Source: Bacteroides sp. (GTDB taxonomy: Bacteria; Bacteroidota; Bacteroidia; Bacteroidales; UBA7960). Taken from it: a stretch of DNA of 64,000 bases. The notes under the pieces are model-generated. The model was not told where the DNA came from. It ran no database searches and saw nothing but the letters and a program-made list of their open reading frames with translations. The position numbers and the translations under genes were made by a program. Below are positions 51,774 to 60,444 of the stretch, in pieces (position 1 is the first letter of the stretch; every line of letters starts with the position of its first letter). The DNA lies in assembly GCA_036351255.1 (NCBI GenBank), contig JAZBOS010000084.1, positions 1-64,000 of the forward strand, read 5' to 3'.

Positions 51774-53354
51774 TTAGAACATCAGCCATTTATACACCAC
51801 AAACATGGTCCAGGGGTTTGCGGGTCTCACGCCATCAATGCCCCCGTTGACTGCAGCGCTGTAACGGCTGTCGGCGCTGTCGAAGAAGTTGCCCAGCCAC
51901 ATATAGGCTCCGTGGAGTTCGATGCTCATAAAGGCGCCCAGGTTGTATACCAGAGCCCCGTTGACTTCAGCGCCCAGGAAGTGTCCGCCGCCGGCGGGAG
52001 TCACGTTGCTCAGCGCGGTGGCGGTGCCTGCCTTGACATTAAAACGGTGGGGGATCACGCTGCGATTGTAGTTGGCTACTACGGCGGTCAGGCCATAGCC
52101 CATGTTCGACAGGTCGGATACCACGGGAGTGAATCGGTTCACCACGTTAGCATGGGGAAAGAGCAGGTAAGCCCCGCTGTTGATATAGATACCACCGGGC
52201 GCTGCCCAGGTGTTGCCGGTAATGACTCCCGAGTAACGCTTGTCATCGAGGCCGTCGTCATCGCCCGAGGTAAATAAAAGCTCCATATTGACATTGTCGT
52301 TTAGGGTTTGCCCATAGCGATAGCCCATGCGCAAATTGGCGGCAAAGCCGAAGATGTCGGCGGCATTGTTGAAGCCGTTGCCGCGGTCGACCCTCACCAG
52401 GCCCATGTTATAGTTGAAATAGCCACTCAGGAAGAAACGGTCGAGCATCATGTCGGCGTTGCGCGAGAAGTGGGTGCCAATCCATCCGATGTCGGCCTTA
52501 TAGGGGCTCGATCCATAGCGGAAGCGAAATACGCCGTTGTATTCCGTGAGCTGGCTGTTAAGGCCCTGCCCCAGGATGTTAACCCCGCCGTCACCGTTGC
52601 CACGGTCTCTTACATAATGTCCTGTAAGAGCGGCTTTCCAGAGCTTGTTGATGTGGGCTTCATACTGCACCTCATACAGATTCACGTCGTCATTGCGGAA
52701 GGTGCTGTTTTCATAGAACTTGAATGTGGCCAGCTTAAAGCGGTGGTAGTCGGCATCGCGATAAAGGGAGATGCCCACGGCATGGGTGCCGAAATAGTTG
52801 AGGCGATAGCCCGATTGGGTCAGTTTTTCAACCGTAGTGCGATAGGGATTGTAGGGGGTGTCATACATGCGCTGGAGGCCCAGGTTGATCATCCAGCCGG
52901 TCTTTGGGGTTAGTTCCAGTTCAATGTTCTGGGTCTGCATATTGACCTGGTGTCCTGATACAGCCCCGCCCTGGTTGCCACCGGCTCCATACGACACATC
53001 ACCCCAGGTCCAGTCGATCTCAAAGGCCATCCTCAGGGTCGCCTTGCCATTAAAGAGGTGGGGTGAATAAATGAAGAAGGGGATAAGCCTTTGCTCGACA
53101 TAAGCCGTGGTGGCGGTATCAGAAGTCATGGTGGTGTTGCGGCCGAACATCCGTCCTATCACCTGACCTCTTAAAAATTCTGTGGTTGGGAAGAAGTTTG
53201 AGGTCACGCCCTGGTTGATGTAAAAGGCCATGAACTGAAACTCACGATCAGCTTTGCGTGGCAGGTCGGTGTCGAACAAAGGACCTGCGCCTTGTCCGTG
53301 AAGCAAGCCCAGGGGCCAGAGCATCAATAGAAACAGTAAAATTTTGCGGTTCAT
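51774..53354 (-). CDS. Outer-membrane beta-barrel (alginate-export/porin-like)
   Basis: A 526-residue exported protein (signal peptide about 1-20, LLHG). The mature chain alternates aromatic and polar residues with Gly/Asn turns through its length (for example YNPYRTTVEKL, FRYGSSPYKADIGWIGTHFS) and ends in WTMFVVYKWLMF, an aromatic terminus suited to BAM insertion. It resembles the alginate-export barrel family. Uptake of a substrate related to the neighbouring hydrolase is inferred. Confidence 0.75.
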   Translation of the reverse strand: MNRKILLFLLMLWPLGLLHGQGAGPLFDTDLPRKADREFQFMAFYINQGVTSNFFPTTEFLRGQVIGRMFGRNTTMTSDTATTAYVEQRLIPFFIYSPHLFNGKATLRMAFEIDWTWGDVSYGAGGNQGGAVSGHQVNMQTQNIELELTPKTGWMINLGLQRMYDTPYNPYRTTVEKLTQSGYRLNYFGTHAVGISLYRDADYHRFKLATFKFYENSTFRNDDVNLYEVQYEAHINKLWKAALTGHYVRDRGNGDGGVNILGQGLNSQLTEYNGVFRFRYGSSPYKADIGWIGTHFSRNADMMLDRFFLSGYFNYNMGLVRVDRGNGFNNAADIFGFAANLRMGYRYGQTLNDNVNMELLFTSGDDDGLDDKRYSGVITGNTWAAPGGIYINSGAYLLFPHANVVNRFTPVVSDLSNMGYGLTAVVANYNRSVIPHRFNVKAGTATALSNVTPAGGGHFLGAEVNGALVYNLGAFMSIELHGAYMWLGNFFDSADSRYSAAVNGGIDGVRPANPWTMFVVYKWLMF

Positions 53355-53435
53355 TCGGGATCACTTTTAGGGTTGGAAAAGGATCAAAAGAAAGTAATCC
53401 CCCCTTGAGGGGACAGGCAGAGAGGAGGAAAGAAA

Positions 53436-53462
53436 GAGGCGGCGGAATGCACCGCCGGCCTC
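53436..53462 (-). terminator. Terminator-like hairpin between lipoprotein and barrel genes
   Basis: GAGGC-GGCGG pairs with CCGCC-G-GCCTC (one bulged G), with a 6-base loop; on the minus strand TCTTTCTTTCC follows. It lies 17 bp past the small lipoprotein gene and may reduce read-through into the barrel gene. Confidence 0.6.
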
Positions 53463-53478
53463 TCAGGGTTCAATGATA

Positions 53479-54000
53479 TTAATCGATGCGAACAAAAACC
53501 TGGACATTGGTCTGCCCAAGGATCCCGCCTGCAGTGCTGCCAAAGCCACCTTCGGGGGTGGGAGGGGTGAGACCCAGTGCGGGTTCGGTTTGCAGCACTT
53601 CATATTTCATGTTAATGGGGTCCTCATCCCAGTAAATCTCGAAGATGCCTTCGCTGGTGCCCGAATAGGGAACGCCCTGCTGCAGGGTTATGGTCCATAT
53701 CTCGCCAGTTCCGGATTCTTCCTGGGTAAAGGTGCCGGTGAAAAGGGTCATAACACCTTCGTTACTATAGGATTCCACGCGATAGCTTCCGTCATCGTTC
53801 ATTTTGGCATAAATGGAATCGGTGAAGAAGGGCTCGCCCTGGAGCAGAAGCGCTACGTTGTCGCCCGAGCTTTGCCACTCGCCGATGATCCCCTTGGAAG
53901 GATCCACATCATCATCACCATCCTCTTTTTCGCAAGCAGCGAAACTAAAGGCTAATGCTCCAAAAAGGAGTGCAAAAAGAAAAAACCTGTTTTTTTTCAT
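53479..54000 (-). CDS. Small acidic lipoprotein
   Basis: A 173-residue protein with lipobox FAAC followed by EKEDGDDDVDPSKG. The mature part begins IIGEWQSSGDN and contains a series of beta strands, resembling lipocalin-like or DUF-type calycin lipoproteins. Its role is unknown. ATG 54000 is chosen over a frame extension of 14 codons. It lies 76 bp after the ligase stop. Confidence 0.75.
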   Translation of the reverse strand: MKKNRFFLFALLFGALAFSFAACEKEDGDDDVDPSKGIIGEWQSSGDNVALLLQGEPFFTDSIYAKMNDDGSYRVESYSNEGVMTLFTGTFTQEESGTGEIWTITLQQGVPYSGTSEGIFEIYWDEDPINMKYEVLQTEPALGLTPPTPEGGFGSTAGGILGQTNVQVFVRID

Positions 54001-54048
54001 TGTCTTTGTTGTTTTAAAGTTAAAAATAGTCACTCTTATCAAGACGAA

Positions 54049-54076
54049 TAAACCAGGGCAAATGCTGCCTGGTTTT
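54049..54076 (-). terminator. Weak hairpin after the acyl-CoA ligase gene
   Basis: AACCAGGGCA pairs with TGCCTGGTT with one bulged G, followed on the minus strand by TTTATTCG. The U tract is poor, so it may attenuate rather than stop transcription. Confidence 0.4.
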
Positions 54077-55582
54077 TCATTCGTTTTCCTTTAATTTTTT
54101 TCGGTCGATTTTCCCTGCGTGGTTTTTCGGTAGTTCCTCCAGGAAAACAACGTGGCGGGGTATCTTATATTTTGCCAGTTTCCCGGCGCAAAAGTCCAGG
54201 ATGTCTTCGATGGTCACTTTTATGTTTTTTTGGGGAACGATGAAGGCTTTCCCGGTTTCGCCCCATTTGGGGTCGGGGACGCCAATGATGGCGACCTCAT
54301 CTACGGCGGGGTGCTTGCGCAGCAGGTATTCAACCTCTGCGGGGTATACGTTTTCGGCTCCCGAGATATACATGTTCTTGATGCGGTCGACCACATAGAT
54401 GAAGCCTTCCTCATCGCGGCGCACCAAGTCACCGGTATGAAACCATCCGTTGTGAATGGTATCAGCAGTGGCTTCGGGGTTGTTCCAGTAGCCGGGGGTC
54501 ACGGTAGGCCCTTTCAGGAGGAACTCGCCCACTTCACCCGTGGGTACATTTTCACCCTTATCATCAACGATGCGAACCTCGTAATAAAAATTGGGCTTAC
54601 CGATGCTGCCTGCCTTGCGGGTGGCATCCTGGTGGTTGAGTGACATGACATTGGGTCCCACCTCGGTCAGGCCGTAGCCCTGACGAATGAAGATGCCCTT
54701 CTGGTGCCATTGTTCAATGAGGGGTATGGGCATGGCCTCGCCGCCTACCACGAAATACCGGACCTTTTCGAGTTTTGCCTTTCCGTAGCCGGGGTTTTCC
54801 TGCATCAGTTTCAGCATGGTGGGTACCGCCCAGAAGATGGTCATGTCGCGTTCGTCAAGGGCTTTCAGCACAGCGCCAGGGTCGAAGGTACGCATCATCA
54901 GGGTGTAAGCCCCGTGGTGCAGAAAGGGAGTCTCGAGCACGTTCCAGCTTCCGGTATGGAAAGGCGGAGCACAGTTGATGCTGCGGTCGTCGGCGGTCAG
55001 GTCGAGACGAAGCTGGGTGTTGATGCTGTTCCAGAACATCATCTTGTGGGTGTATATGCTGCCCTTTGGGAAGGCTGTAGTGCCGCTGGTGTAAATGATC
55101 AGTGCAGCATCGTCTTCGGTCACCTCATGGGCTGGGCATTCTGCCATTTCCCCGCTTTTCACGAATGCGTCGGAGCGGGCGGAAAGATCTTCAAGGGGAA
55201 GGACCCTGGTCAGCTCGTTGAGGTTTTCAATGCCTTCGAACTTGTCGCGGAATTTTTCTTCTACAAAAGTGATCTTTGGGCGGGCATCACCAAGCATAAA
55301 CCGGAGCTCGTGCGGGGTCAGGCGGTAATTTAGGGGCACGATGATCAGGCCGGTTTTCTGGGCTACCGCCAGCAGGGTGATGTATTCGAGACAGTTCTCG
55401 GCGAGTATGGCCAGGCGATCGCCTTTTTCAAGGTTCAGCTCATCGGCAAACCAGCGGGCGGTGAAATTGCCCAGTTGGTGGAATTGCCCGTAGGTAAAGG
55501 CGCGGCCTGTCTCATATTCCTCGATGGCAACCCTGGAGGGGTTGTACATATTCCAGCGTCCAAACCAGTCAATCCACGACAT
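54077..55582 (-). CDS. AMP-forming acyl-CoA ligase
   Basis: A 501-residue ANL-superfamily enzyme that activates a carboxylic acid as acyl-CoA through an acyl-adenylate. It shows IIYTSGTTAFPKG (P-loop equivalent), GYGLTEVGP (adenylation), HTGDLVRRDEEGFIYVVDR (with the Asp of the hinge) and the C-terminal catalytic Lys in NHAGKIDR. There is no signal peptide. Its ATG overlaps the symporter stop by one base. The acid is unknown; aromatic, short-chain and 3-hydroxy acids are candidates. Confidence 0.9.
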   Translation of the reverse strand: MSWIDWFGRWNMYNPSRVAIEEYETGRAFTYGQFHQLGNFTARWFADELNLEKGDRLAILAENCLEYITLLAVAQKTGLIIVPLNYRLTPHELRFMLGDARPKITFVEEKFRDKFEGIENLNELTRVLPLEDLSARSDAFVKSGEMAECPAHEVTEDDAALIIYTSGTTAFPKGSIYTHKMMFWNSINTQLRLDLTADDRSINCAPPFHTGSWNVLETPFLHHGAYTLMMRTFDPGAVLKALDERDMTIFWAVPTMLKLMQENPGYGKAKLEKVRYFVVGGEAMPIPLIEQWHQKGIFIRQGYGLTEVGPNVMSLNHQDATRKAGSIGKPNFYYEVRIVDDKGENVPTGEVGEFLLKGPTVTPGYWNNPEATADTIHNGWFHTGDLVRRDEEGFIYVVDRIKNMYISGAENVYPAEVEYLLRKHPAVDEVAIIGVPDPKWGETGKAFIVPQKNIKVTIEDILDFCAGKLAKYKIPRHVVFLEELPKNHAGKIDRKKLKENE

Positions 55583-57105
55583 CAGGCTTTCCTCCTATTG
55601 AATAACAACAACAAAAAGGCCACGAATGTTGATACAACGATGGCCGAAGAAGAAGCAATGGCGGGGTTTTTCACCGGGCCCGTAAGGAATTGGTTGAAGA
55701 ACCCGAAATCCCAACCAGCATTCACCAGGGGTTCGAGGCCGAAGAATACCAGGAAATGCACGATAACAGCCGTGATGGAAGCCACGAAGGAAATGCTGGT
55801 TTTCAGGTCTTTGACAAAGATACCAAAGATGATCGGGATAAAGGCAGCGGAGAAGAAGGCATAGACGCCGTTTTGTGCAAGGATGGCAACGCTGAGGTTG
55901 GGGTTGAGGATCTGCCCCCGGGCTATGAACCAGGCCAAAATGCCTAGCAGAATGATAGCCGCCTTGTTGATGCGTATTAGGCTTTGGTCCGAAAGCTTTT
56001 CTTCTCCCACCAGGGGTTTGATAATATCGGAAGTGATGGAAGTGCTCACTGACTGTATCAGTCCCTCGAGGGTTGACATACCTGCCGACATCAAACCCAA
56101 AACCACGATCAGGCCTACGATGACCGCCAGAAGGTTTCCACCAAAGATCTGCACCACGTAAACGGGGATGATCTGGTCATTTCTGAGGGGGGCGCCGTTG
56201 GCCATCAGGTCGGGGAAGGTCAGCCTGGCATAGAGCCCGGCAAACACCACGAAAAAGAAGATCATCTCAACGATAATGGCGGTGGTCAGGAATTTATTGA
56301 CATCGCTGTCTTTTTTCAGCAACAGAGATTTGGTGATAATGTGGGGTTGCACCACAATGGCGATGCCCACCACAACTTGCGCAAAGATGATTTCATAGAA
56401 GTTACGGAATAGGGGGCTGTTGGGGTTGGTGGGTGCGGTGAGAATAGGGTCGATCTCTCGCAGTTTCGAAAGAAAACCACTGAAGCCATCACCAAAGAAT
56501 TTGATACCGCTGCCCAGTAGGACAAATGCGACCACCAGCATAATAATGGCCTGGATGGTGTTGGTATAAACCATTGAATTGGCTCCGCCAAACATCATGT
56601 AGCCAAAGACGAAAACCACGACACAGGTCAGTACAATGATGGGGTCGGCATTGAGGGCAGTGGCGATCACACTGACGATGGCCACCAGGATCAGGACGAT
56701 GAAGGTGATGAGCAGCAGGGACAGGAAGGCCATAAAGAGCGAATAGTTCTTGCTGTTGTAACGCTTGCCGATCCATTGGGCCAGGGTCAGGGCCTTTACC
56801 GTTTCCCCGTATTTACGAAAGCTTTTGGTAAGCACTGCAAGGCTGATCATCGAGGCAATGGGCAGGGCAATGCCATAGGAGATCACCCCGCTAATGCCAA
56901 AGTTGGCAATGAAGCCCGGGTTGATGACGAAGGTGGCAGCGCTGGTCATGGCGGCAGCAAGCGAAAGCCCAACGGCATAGGGCGAAAACAGGATGTTCCC
57001 CAGGGCGTAGTCGGAGATGTTTTTGATCTTGGAGGCGCCCCGAACCACGAAGAACAGTATCACTGCCATATAGAGCAGGATGAGGATCCAGGCGCCCGTA
57101 ACCAT
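55582..57105 (-). CDS. Sodium:solute symporter (SSS family)
   Basis: A 507-residue protein with about 13 transmembrane helices and the SSS-family LAAAMTSAATFVINPGF start, with a loop like those of the acetate/pantothenate permeases. It would import a small acid coupled to Na+. ATG 57105 (MVTGAWILILL) is used over an upstream TTG. It stops within the first codon of the ligase. Confidence 0.88.
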   Translation of the reverse strand: MVTGAWILILLYMAVILFFVVRGASKIKNISDYALGNILFSPYAVGLSLAAAMTSAATFVINPGFIANFGISGVISYGIALPIASMISLAVLTKSFRKYGETVKALTLAQWIGKRYNSKNYSLFMAFLSLLLITFIVLILVAIVSVIATALNADPIIVLTCVVVFVFGYMMFGGANSMVYTNTIQAIIMLVVAFVLLGSGIKFFGDGFSGFLSKLREIDPILTAPTNPNSPLFRNFYEIIFAQVVVGIAIVVQPHIITKSLLLKKDSDVNKFLTTAIIVEMIFFFVVFAGLYARLTFPDLMANGAPLRNDQIIPVYVVQIFGGNLLAVIVGLIVVLGLMSAGMSTLEGLIQSVSTSITSDIIKPLVGEEKLSDQSLIRINKAAIILLGILAWFIARGQILNPNLSVAILAQNGVYAFFSAAFIPIIFGIFVKDLKTSISFVASITAVIVHFLVFFGLEPLVNAGWDFGFFNQFLTGPVKNPAIASSSAIVVSTFVAFLLLLFNRRKA

Positions 57106-57138
57106 TGTTGCTGTGGCCAATTTCTTACAATTTAAGGG

Positions 57139-58128
57139 TTAATATCTGAAGGCTGCGCTGGCAAAGGCAAGTCCGCCCCCGGAACCAATGAAAAACAGGA
57201 GGTCGCCCCGCCTGAGTTTGCCGTTCTGATAGATTTCGTTAAGAGCCAGGGGTATGCAGGCAGAACCGGTGTAACCGTAATGGTGCATTACCGTGGGTGC
57301 TTTTTCGCGGGACGCCCCCAGGCGGTCCATGGTTTCCCAGATGCTGTTGATGTTGATTTGGGTTAGCAGGTAATGATCCACTTCATTGGGCTTCACGCAA
57401 ATGCGTTCGGCCAGGGTGTTAGCCATCATGGTCCACATTTCGGGATTTAGCTCCTTAGGGAATTTGTGGACGAATTTCAGTAAATGGTCCTTCTCATCGA
57501 GCACCTGCTGGCTGAGGGGATGGTTTGTTCCGCCGGCATAAATGCCCATGTGGCCATAATATTCTCCGCGGGTGATCTGCTGGCTGGTAAGGTAGCCCCG
57601 TCCGGCTTCTTCTGAAACTTTCAGGACCACAGCACCTGCCCCGTCGGCAAAAAGGGTCACCGTTTTCTTGTCTGTCAGGTTCAGGTATTTGCTCATGGCA
57701 TAGGCACCCACCACCACGACGGTGTTGTAGTTTTCGTCAGCGCGGATATACTTGGAGCCGGTGTCGAGGGCGGTGACAAAACCTGCGCAGGCGGTATTGA
57801 TGTCGAAGGTTCCTGCATTGTTCATCCCCAGCATATACTGCACCTTTGAGGCAGTGGAGGGACTTATGTATTCCGGGGTATCGGTAGAGATGATCAGCAG
57901 GTCCACCTCCTGGGGATCGACCTTGCCATCGTCAAGGGCGAGACGGATAGCTTCAGCAGCCAGATCGGCCACCGACTGGTCTTCACTGCACCAGCCGCGC
58001 TCATAGATCTGCACGTTCTGCGCCAGCCAGTCACTTACGTTTTCTCCCAGCAAAGTATCGAAATAGCTGTTGGGTACTACCTTCTCGGGAACATAGGCGC
58101 CGATGGAGTGTATGATGGCATTTCTCAT
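57139..58128 (-). CDS. KAS III-like condensing enzyme with altered active site
   Basis: A 329-residue thiolase-superfamily protein similar to FabH along its length. The acyl-accepting Cys is present (Cys114, DINTACAG). The usual His and Asn of FabH are replaced: the PHQAN block reads LLTQIN (Thr256), and the GNTSA block reads GYTGSA (Tyr286). It therefore should not run standard malonyl decarboxylation. It may be an acyltransferase, a thioesterase-like or a different condensing activity. Its position between an SDR and a symporter fits a CoA-based pathway. Confidence 0.85.
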   Translation of the reverse strand: MRNAIIHSIGAYVPEKVVPNSYFDTLLGENVSDWLAQNVQIYERGWCSEDQSVADLAAEAIRLALDDGKVDPQEVDLLIISTDTPEYISPSTASKVQYMLGMNNAGTFDINTACAGFVTALDTGSKYIRADENYNTVVVVGAYAMSKYLNLTDKKTVTLFADGAGAVVLKVSEEAGRGYLTSQQITRGEYYGHMGIYAGGTNHPLSQQVLDEKDHLLKFVHKFPKELNPEMWTMMANTLAERICVKPNEVDHYLLTQININSIWETMDRLGASREKAPTVMHHYGYTGSACIPLALNEIYQNGKLRRGDLLFFIGSGGGLAFASAAFRY

Positions 58129-58170
58129 AGTCTAAGCGTATTCGCGCTAAGCGTCATTACTGGTAATGCA

Positions 58171-58905
58171 TTAAACGGTGATGCCCCCATCGACACTGAT
58201 CACCGTTCCATTGATGAAGCCCGCTTCATTGGAAGCCAGGAAAGCATAGGTGGCTGCAATTTCTTCGGGGGTTCCCAGGCGTCCCATCGGAGTTTTGTCC
58301 TTCATGCCCTGGAGGATGTTCTCGGGCATCTTAGCTACCATTTCTGTGGCAATAAAGCCGGGAGCTACCGCGTTTACGGTGATGCCCTTGCGCCCCAGTT
58401 CACGTGCCATGGTCTTGGTCATCCCTACCACCCCTGCCTTGGTAGCTACATAGTTCGTCTGGCCGAAGTTGCCATAGAGCGCTACCACAGAAGAGGTATT
58501 GATGATGCGGCCGTAGTTGCGTGTGACCATAAATTCGGAAACCGCCTTGGTGCAATAAAACACGCCGGTGAGGTTTACATCGATCACCTGCTGCCACTGC
58601 TCGGGTGTCATTTTTTTCAGGGTGCTGTCGCGGGTGATGCCAGCATTATTAATCAGCACGTCGATGCGCTGGTATTTTTCGAAGACGCTTTTTGCGGCGC
58701 TTTCCACTTCCTCCCAGCTGGCGGTGTTCACCTTCATAAAGTGTGCTTTTCCACCGTCTTCAATAAGCTGTTTCTCCAGGGCAATGCCTTTTTCTTCGTT
58801 GAGGTCCCAGATGACAACTGTGGCGCCTTCCGCTACAAAACGCAGGCATGCGGCTTTTCCGATGCCGTCGGCGCCTCCGGTGATGATGGCTACCTGATCT
58901 TTCAT
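58171..58905 (-). CDS. SDR-family 3-oxoacyl/acetoacetyl-CoA reductase-like enzyme
   Basis: A 244-residue classical short-chain dehydrogenase with TGGADGIG (9-16), NNAG (86-89), Asn111, Ser139, Tyr152 and Lys156 as catalytic residues. The closest types are FabG and PhaB; with thiolase next door it may interconvert 3-hydroxyacyl-CoA and 3-ketoacyl-CoA. ATG 58905 is used over a TTG start. It lies 21 bp after thiolase. Confidence 0.88.
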   Translation of the reverse strand: MKDQVAIITGGADGIGKAACLRFVAEGATVVIWDLNEEKGIALEKQLIEDGGKAHFMKVNTASWEEVESAAKSVFEKYQRIDVLINNAGITRDSTLKKMTPEQWQQVIDVNLTGVFYCTKAVSEFMVTRNYGRIINTSSVVALYGNFGQTNYVATKAGVVGMTKTMARELGRKGITVNAVAPGFIATEMVAKMPENILQGMKDKTPMGRLGTPEEIAATYAFLASNEAGFINGTVISVDGGITV

Positions 58906-58926
58906 TCGTTGCAAATCTTTAAGGTG

Positions 58927-60105
58927 TTAACGTTCAACAATCATTGAAATTCCCTGTCCGCCGCCGATACATAGGGTGGCAAGGCCGCGTTTCAGTTCAC
59001 GCCTTTGCAGTTCATACAGCAAGGTCGTAAGTACTCTTGCGCCTGAAGCGCCGATGGGATGGCCGAGGGCAATGGCGCCCCCGTTTACGTTGACCTTTGC
59101 GGGGTCGAGATTCAGGTCTTTAATGACGGCCAGCGACTGGGCAGCAAAGGCTTCGTTGGCCTCCACCAGGTCAATGTCGTCAATGGTCAGTCCAGCTTGT
59201 TTGAGGGCTTTCCGGGTGGCGGGCACCGGACCATATCCCATAATTTTGGGATCGAGGCCGCAGGTGGCGAAGGTCACAATGCGTGCCAAGGGTTGTAATC
59301 CGAGCGATTCAGCCTGACGGGCGCTCATCACAACCAGCATAGCGGCGCCGTCGTTGATGCCGCTGGCGTTGCCGGCCGTAACGGTGCCATCCTTCTTAAA
59401 GGCGGGACGCAGTTTCTGCAGGCCTTCAATGGTGAGCCCGTGGCGCGGAAACTCATCGGTGTCTGCCACCACGGGATCTCCCTTACGCTGGGGTACCGGC
59501 ACCGGTGCGATCTCATCCTTGAAGCGGCCTGCTTTCTGGGCAGCCTCTGTCTTGTTCTGGCTTTTGAGGGCAAACTGATCCTGGGCTTCGCGCGAAAGAT
59601 TCCACTTTTCAGCGATGTTTTCGGCGGTAATACCCATATGGTAATTGTTGAAAACATCCTGCAGGCCGTCGGTAATCATGCTGTCAATCACTGCTCCGTC
59701 GCCCATGCGGTATCCAAAACGTGCCTTAGGCAGAAGGTAGGGTGCGTTGCTCATGCTTTCGGTTCCTCCGGCAAGGGCTGCATCATATTGCCCGAGCATA
59801 ATGCCCTGGGCTGCCAATGCAACAGCCCGCAGGCCTGATCCACAAAGCTGGTTGATGGCTATGGCAGGGCTTTCAATGGGCACTCCGGAATATACAGCTA
59901 TTTGACGTGCCAGGTTTTGCCCTAAACCGGCCGACAAAATGTTGCCTACAAAGGTCTCGCCGATGAGGGCTGGATCGATGCCAGCCCGCTCAAGGGCAGC
60001 CTTGGCTGCGATGGTCCCCAGTTCTACCGCTGAAAAGCCAGCCAGCACCCCGCCAAAACTCCCTACGGGCGTGCGGGCAGCTGAAACGATCACCACTTCT
60101 TGCAT
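58927..60105 (-). CDS. Acetyl-CoA C-acetyltransferase (thiolase)
   Basis: A 392-residue biosynthetic-type thiolase. Active-site residues are Cys88 (NQLCGSG), His349 ([12 protein letters not shown]) and Cys379 (CIGGGQG). It makes or cleaves acetoacetyl-CoA and other 3-ketoacyl-CoA esters. It is the first gene of the minus-strand run and begins at ATG 60105. The 330-bp region upstream contains a 13-bp direct repeat. Confidence 0.95.
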   Translation of the reverse strand: MQEVVIVSAARTPVGSFGGVLAGFSAVELGTIAAKAALERAGIDPALIGETFVGNILSAGLGQNLARQIAVYSGVPIESPAIAINQLCGSGLRAVALAAQGIMLGQYDAALAGGTESMSNAPYLLPKARFGYRMGDGAVIDSMITDGLQDVFNNYHMGITAENIAEKWNLSREAQDQFALKSQNKTEAAQKAGRFKDEIAPVPVPQRKGDPVVADTDEFPRHGLTIEGLQKLRPAFKKDGTVTAGNASGINDGAAMLVVMSARQAESLGLQPLARIVTFATCGLDPKIMGYGPVPATRKALKQAGLTIDDIDLVEANEAFAAQSLAVIKDLNLDPAKVNVNGGAIALGHPIGASGARVLTTLLYELQRRELKRGLATLCIGGGQGISMIVER

Positions 60106-60205
60106 AACGTTCAATTATTTTTGAGATTTAATTTCCTGATAATAAAGCGTATTGCAAATTTCGATGGAAGGGCACTTAAAGAAAAGGCGGATTAGAACAT
60201 AATTG

Positions 60206-60296
60206 GGTGTGACTATTTTATAAAATACATGAATTTTAGTTGTTAAAAATTTGATAAACAGAGCAATAAAAAAATTTAATATTGGTGTGACTATTT
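60206..60296. repeat. 13-bp direct repeat upstream of the thiolase gene
   Basis: GGTGTGACTATTT occurs at 60206-60218 and 60284-60296, 78 bp apart, within AT-rich DNA. The rest of the 60106-60444 gap shows no gene and no clear promoter box. A regulator-binding role is possible but unproved. Confidence 0.55.
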
Positions 60297-60444
60297 AAAA
60301 ACAAAAAAATTTATTCCTTGAAAAAAGGCTGTACGAAAGTCAAATACCATTCAAAAGGGGATTAAACTTTTCAGCGAATGCGGTAAATGGTTAGGAAGAA
60401 CTGGCTGAGCAGCTATTGCCAGCTTTATGGTTTTTGCTCTTGGT

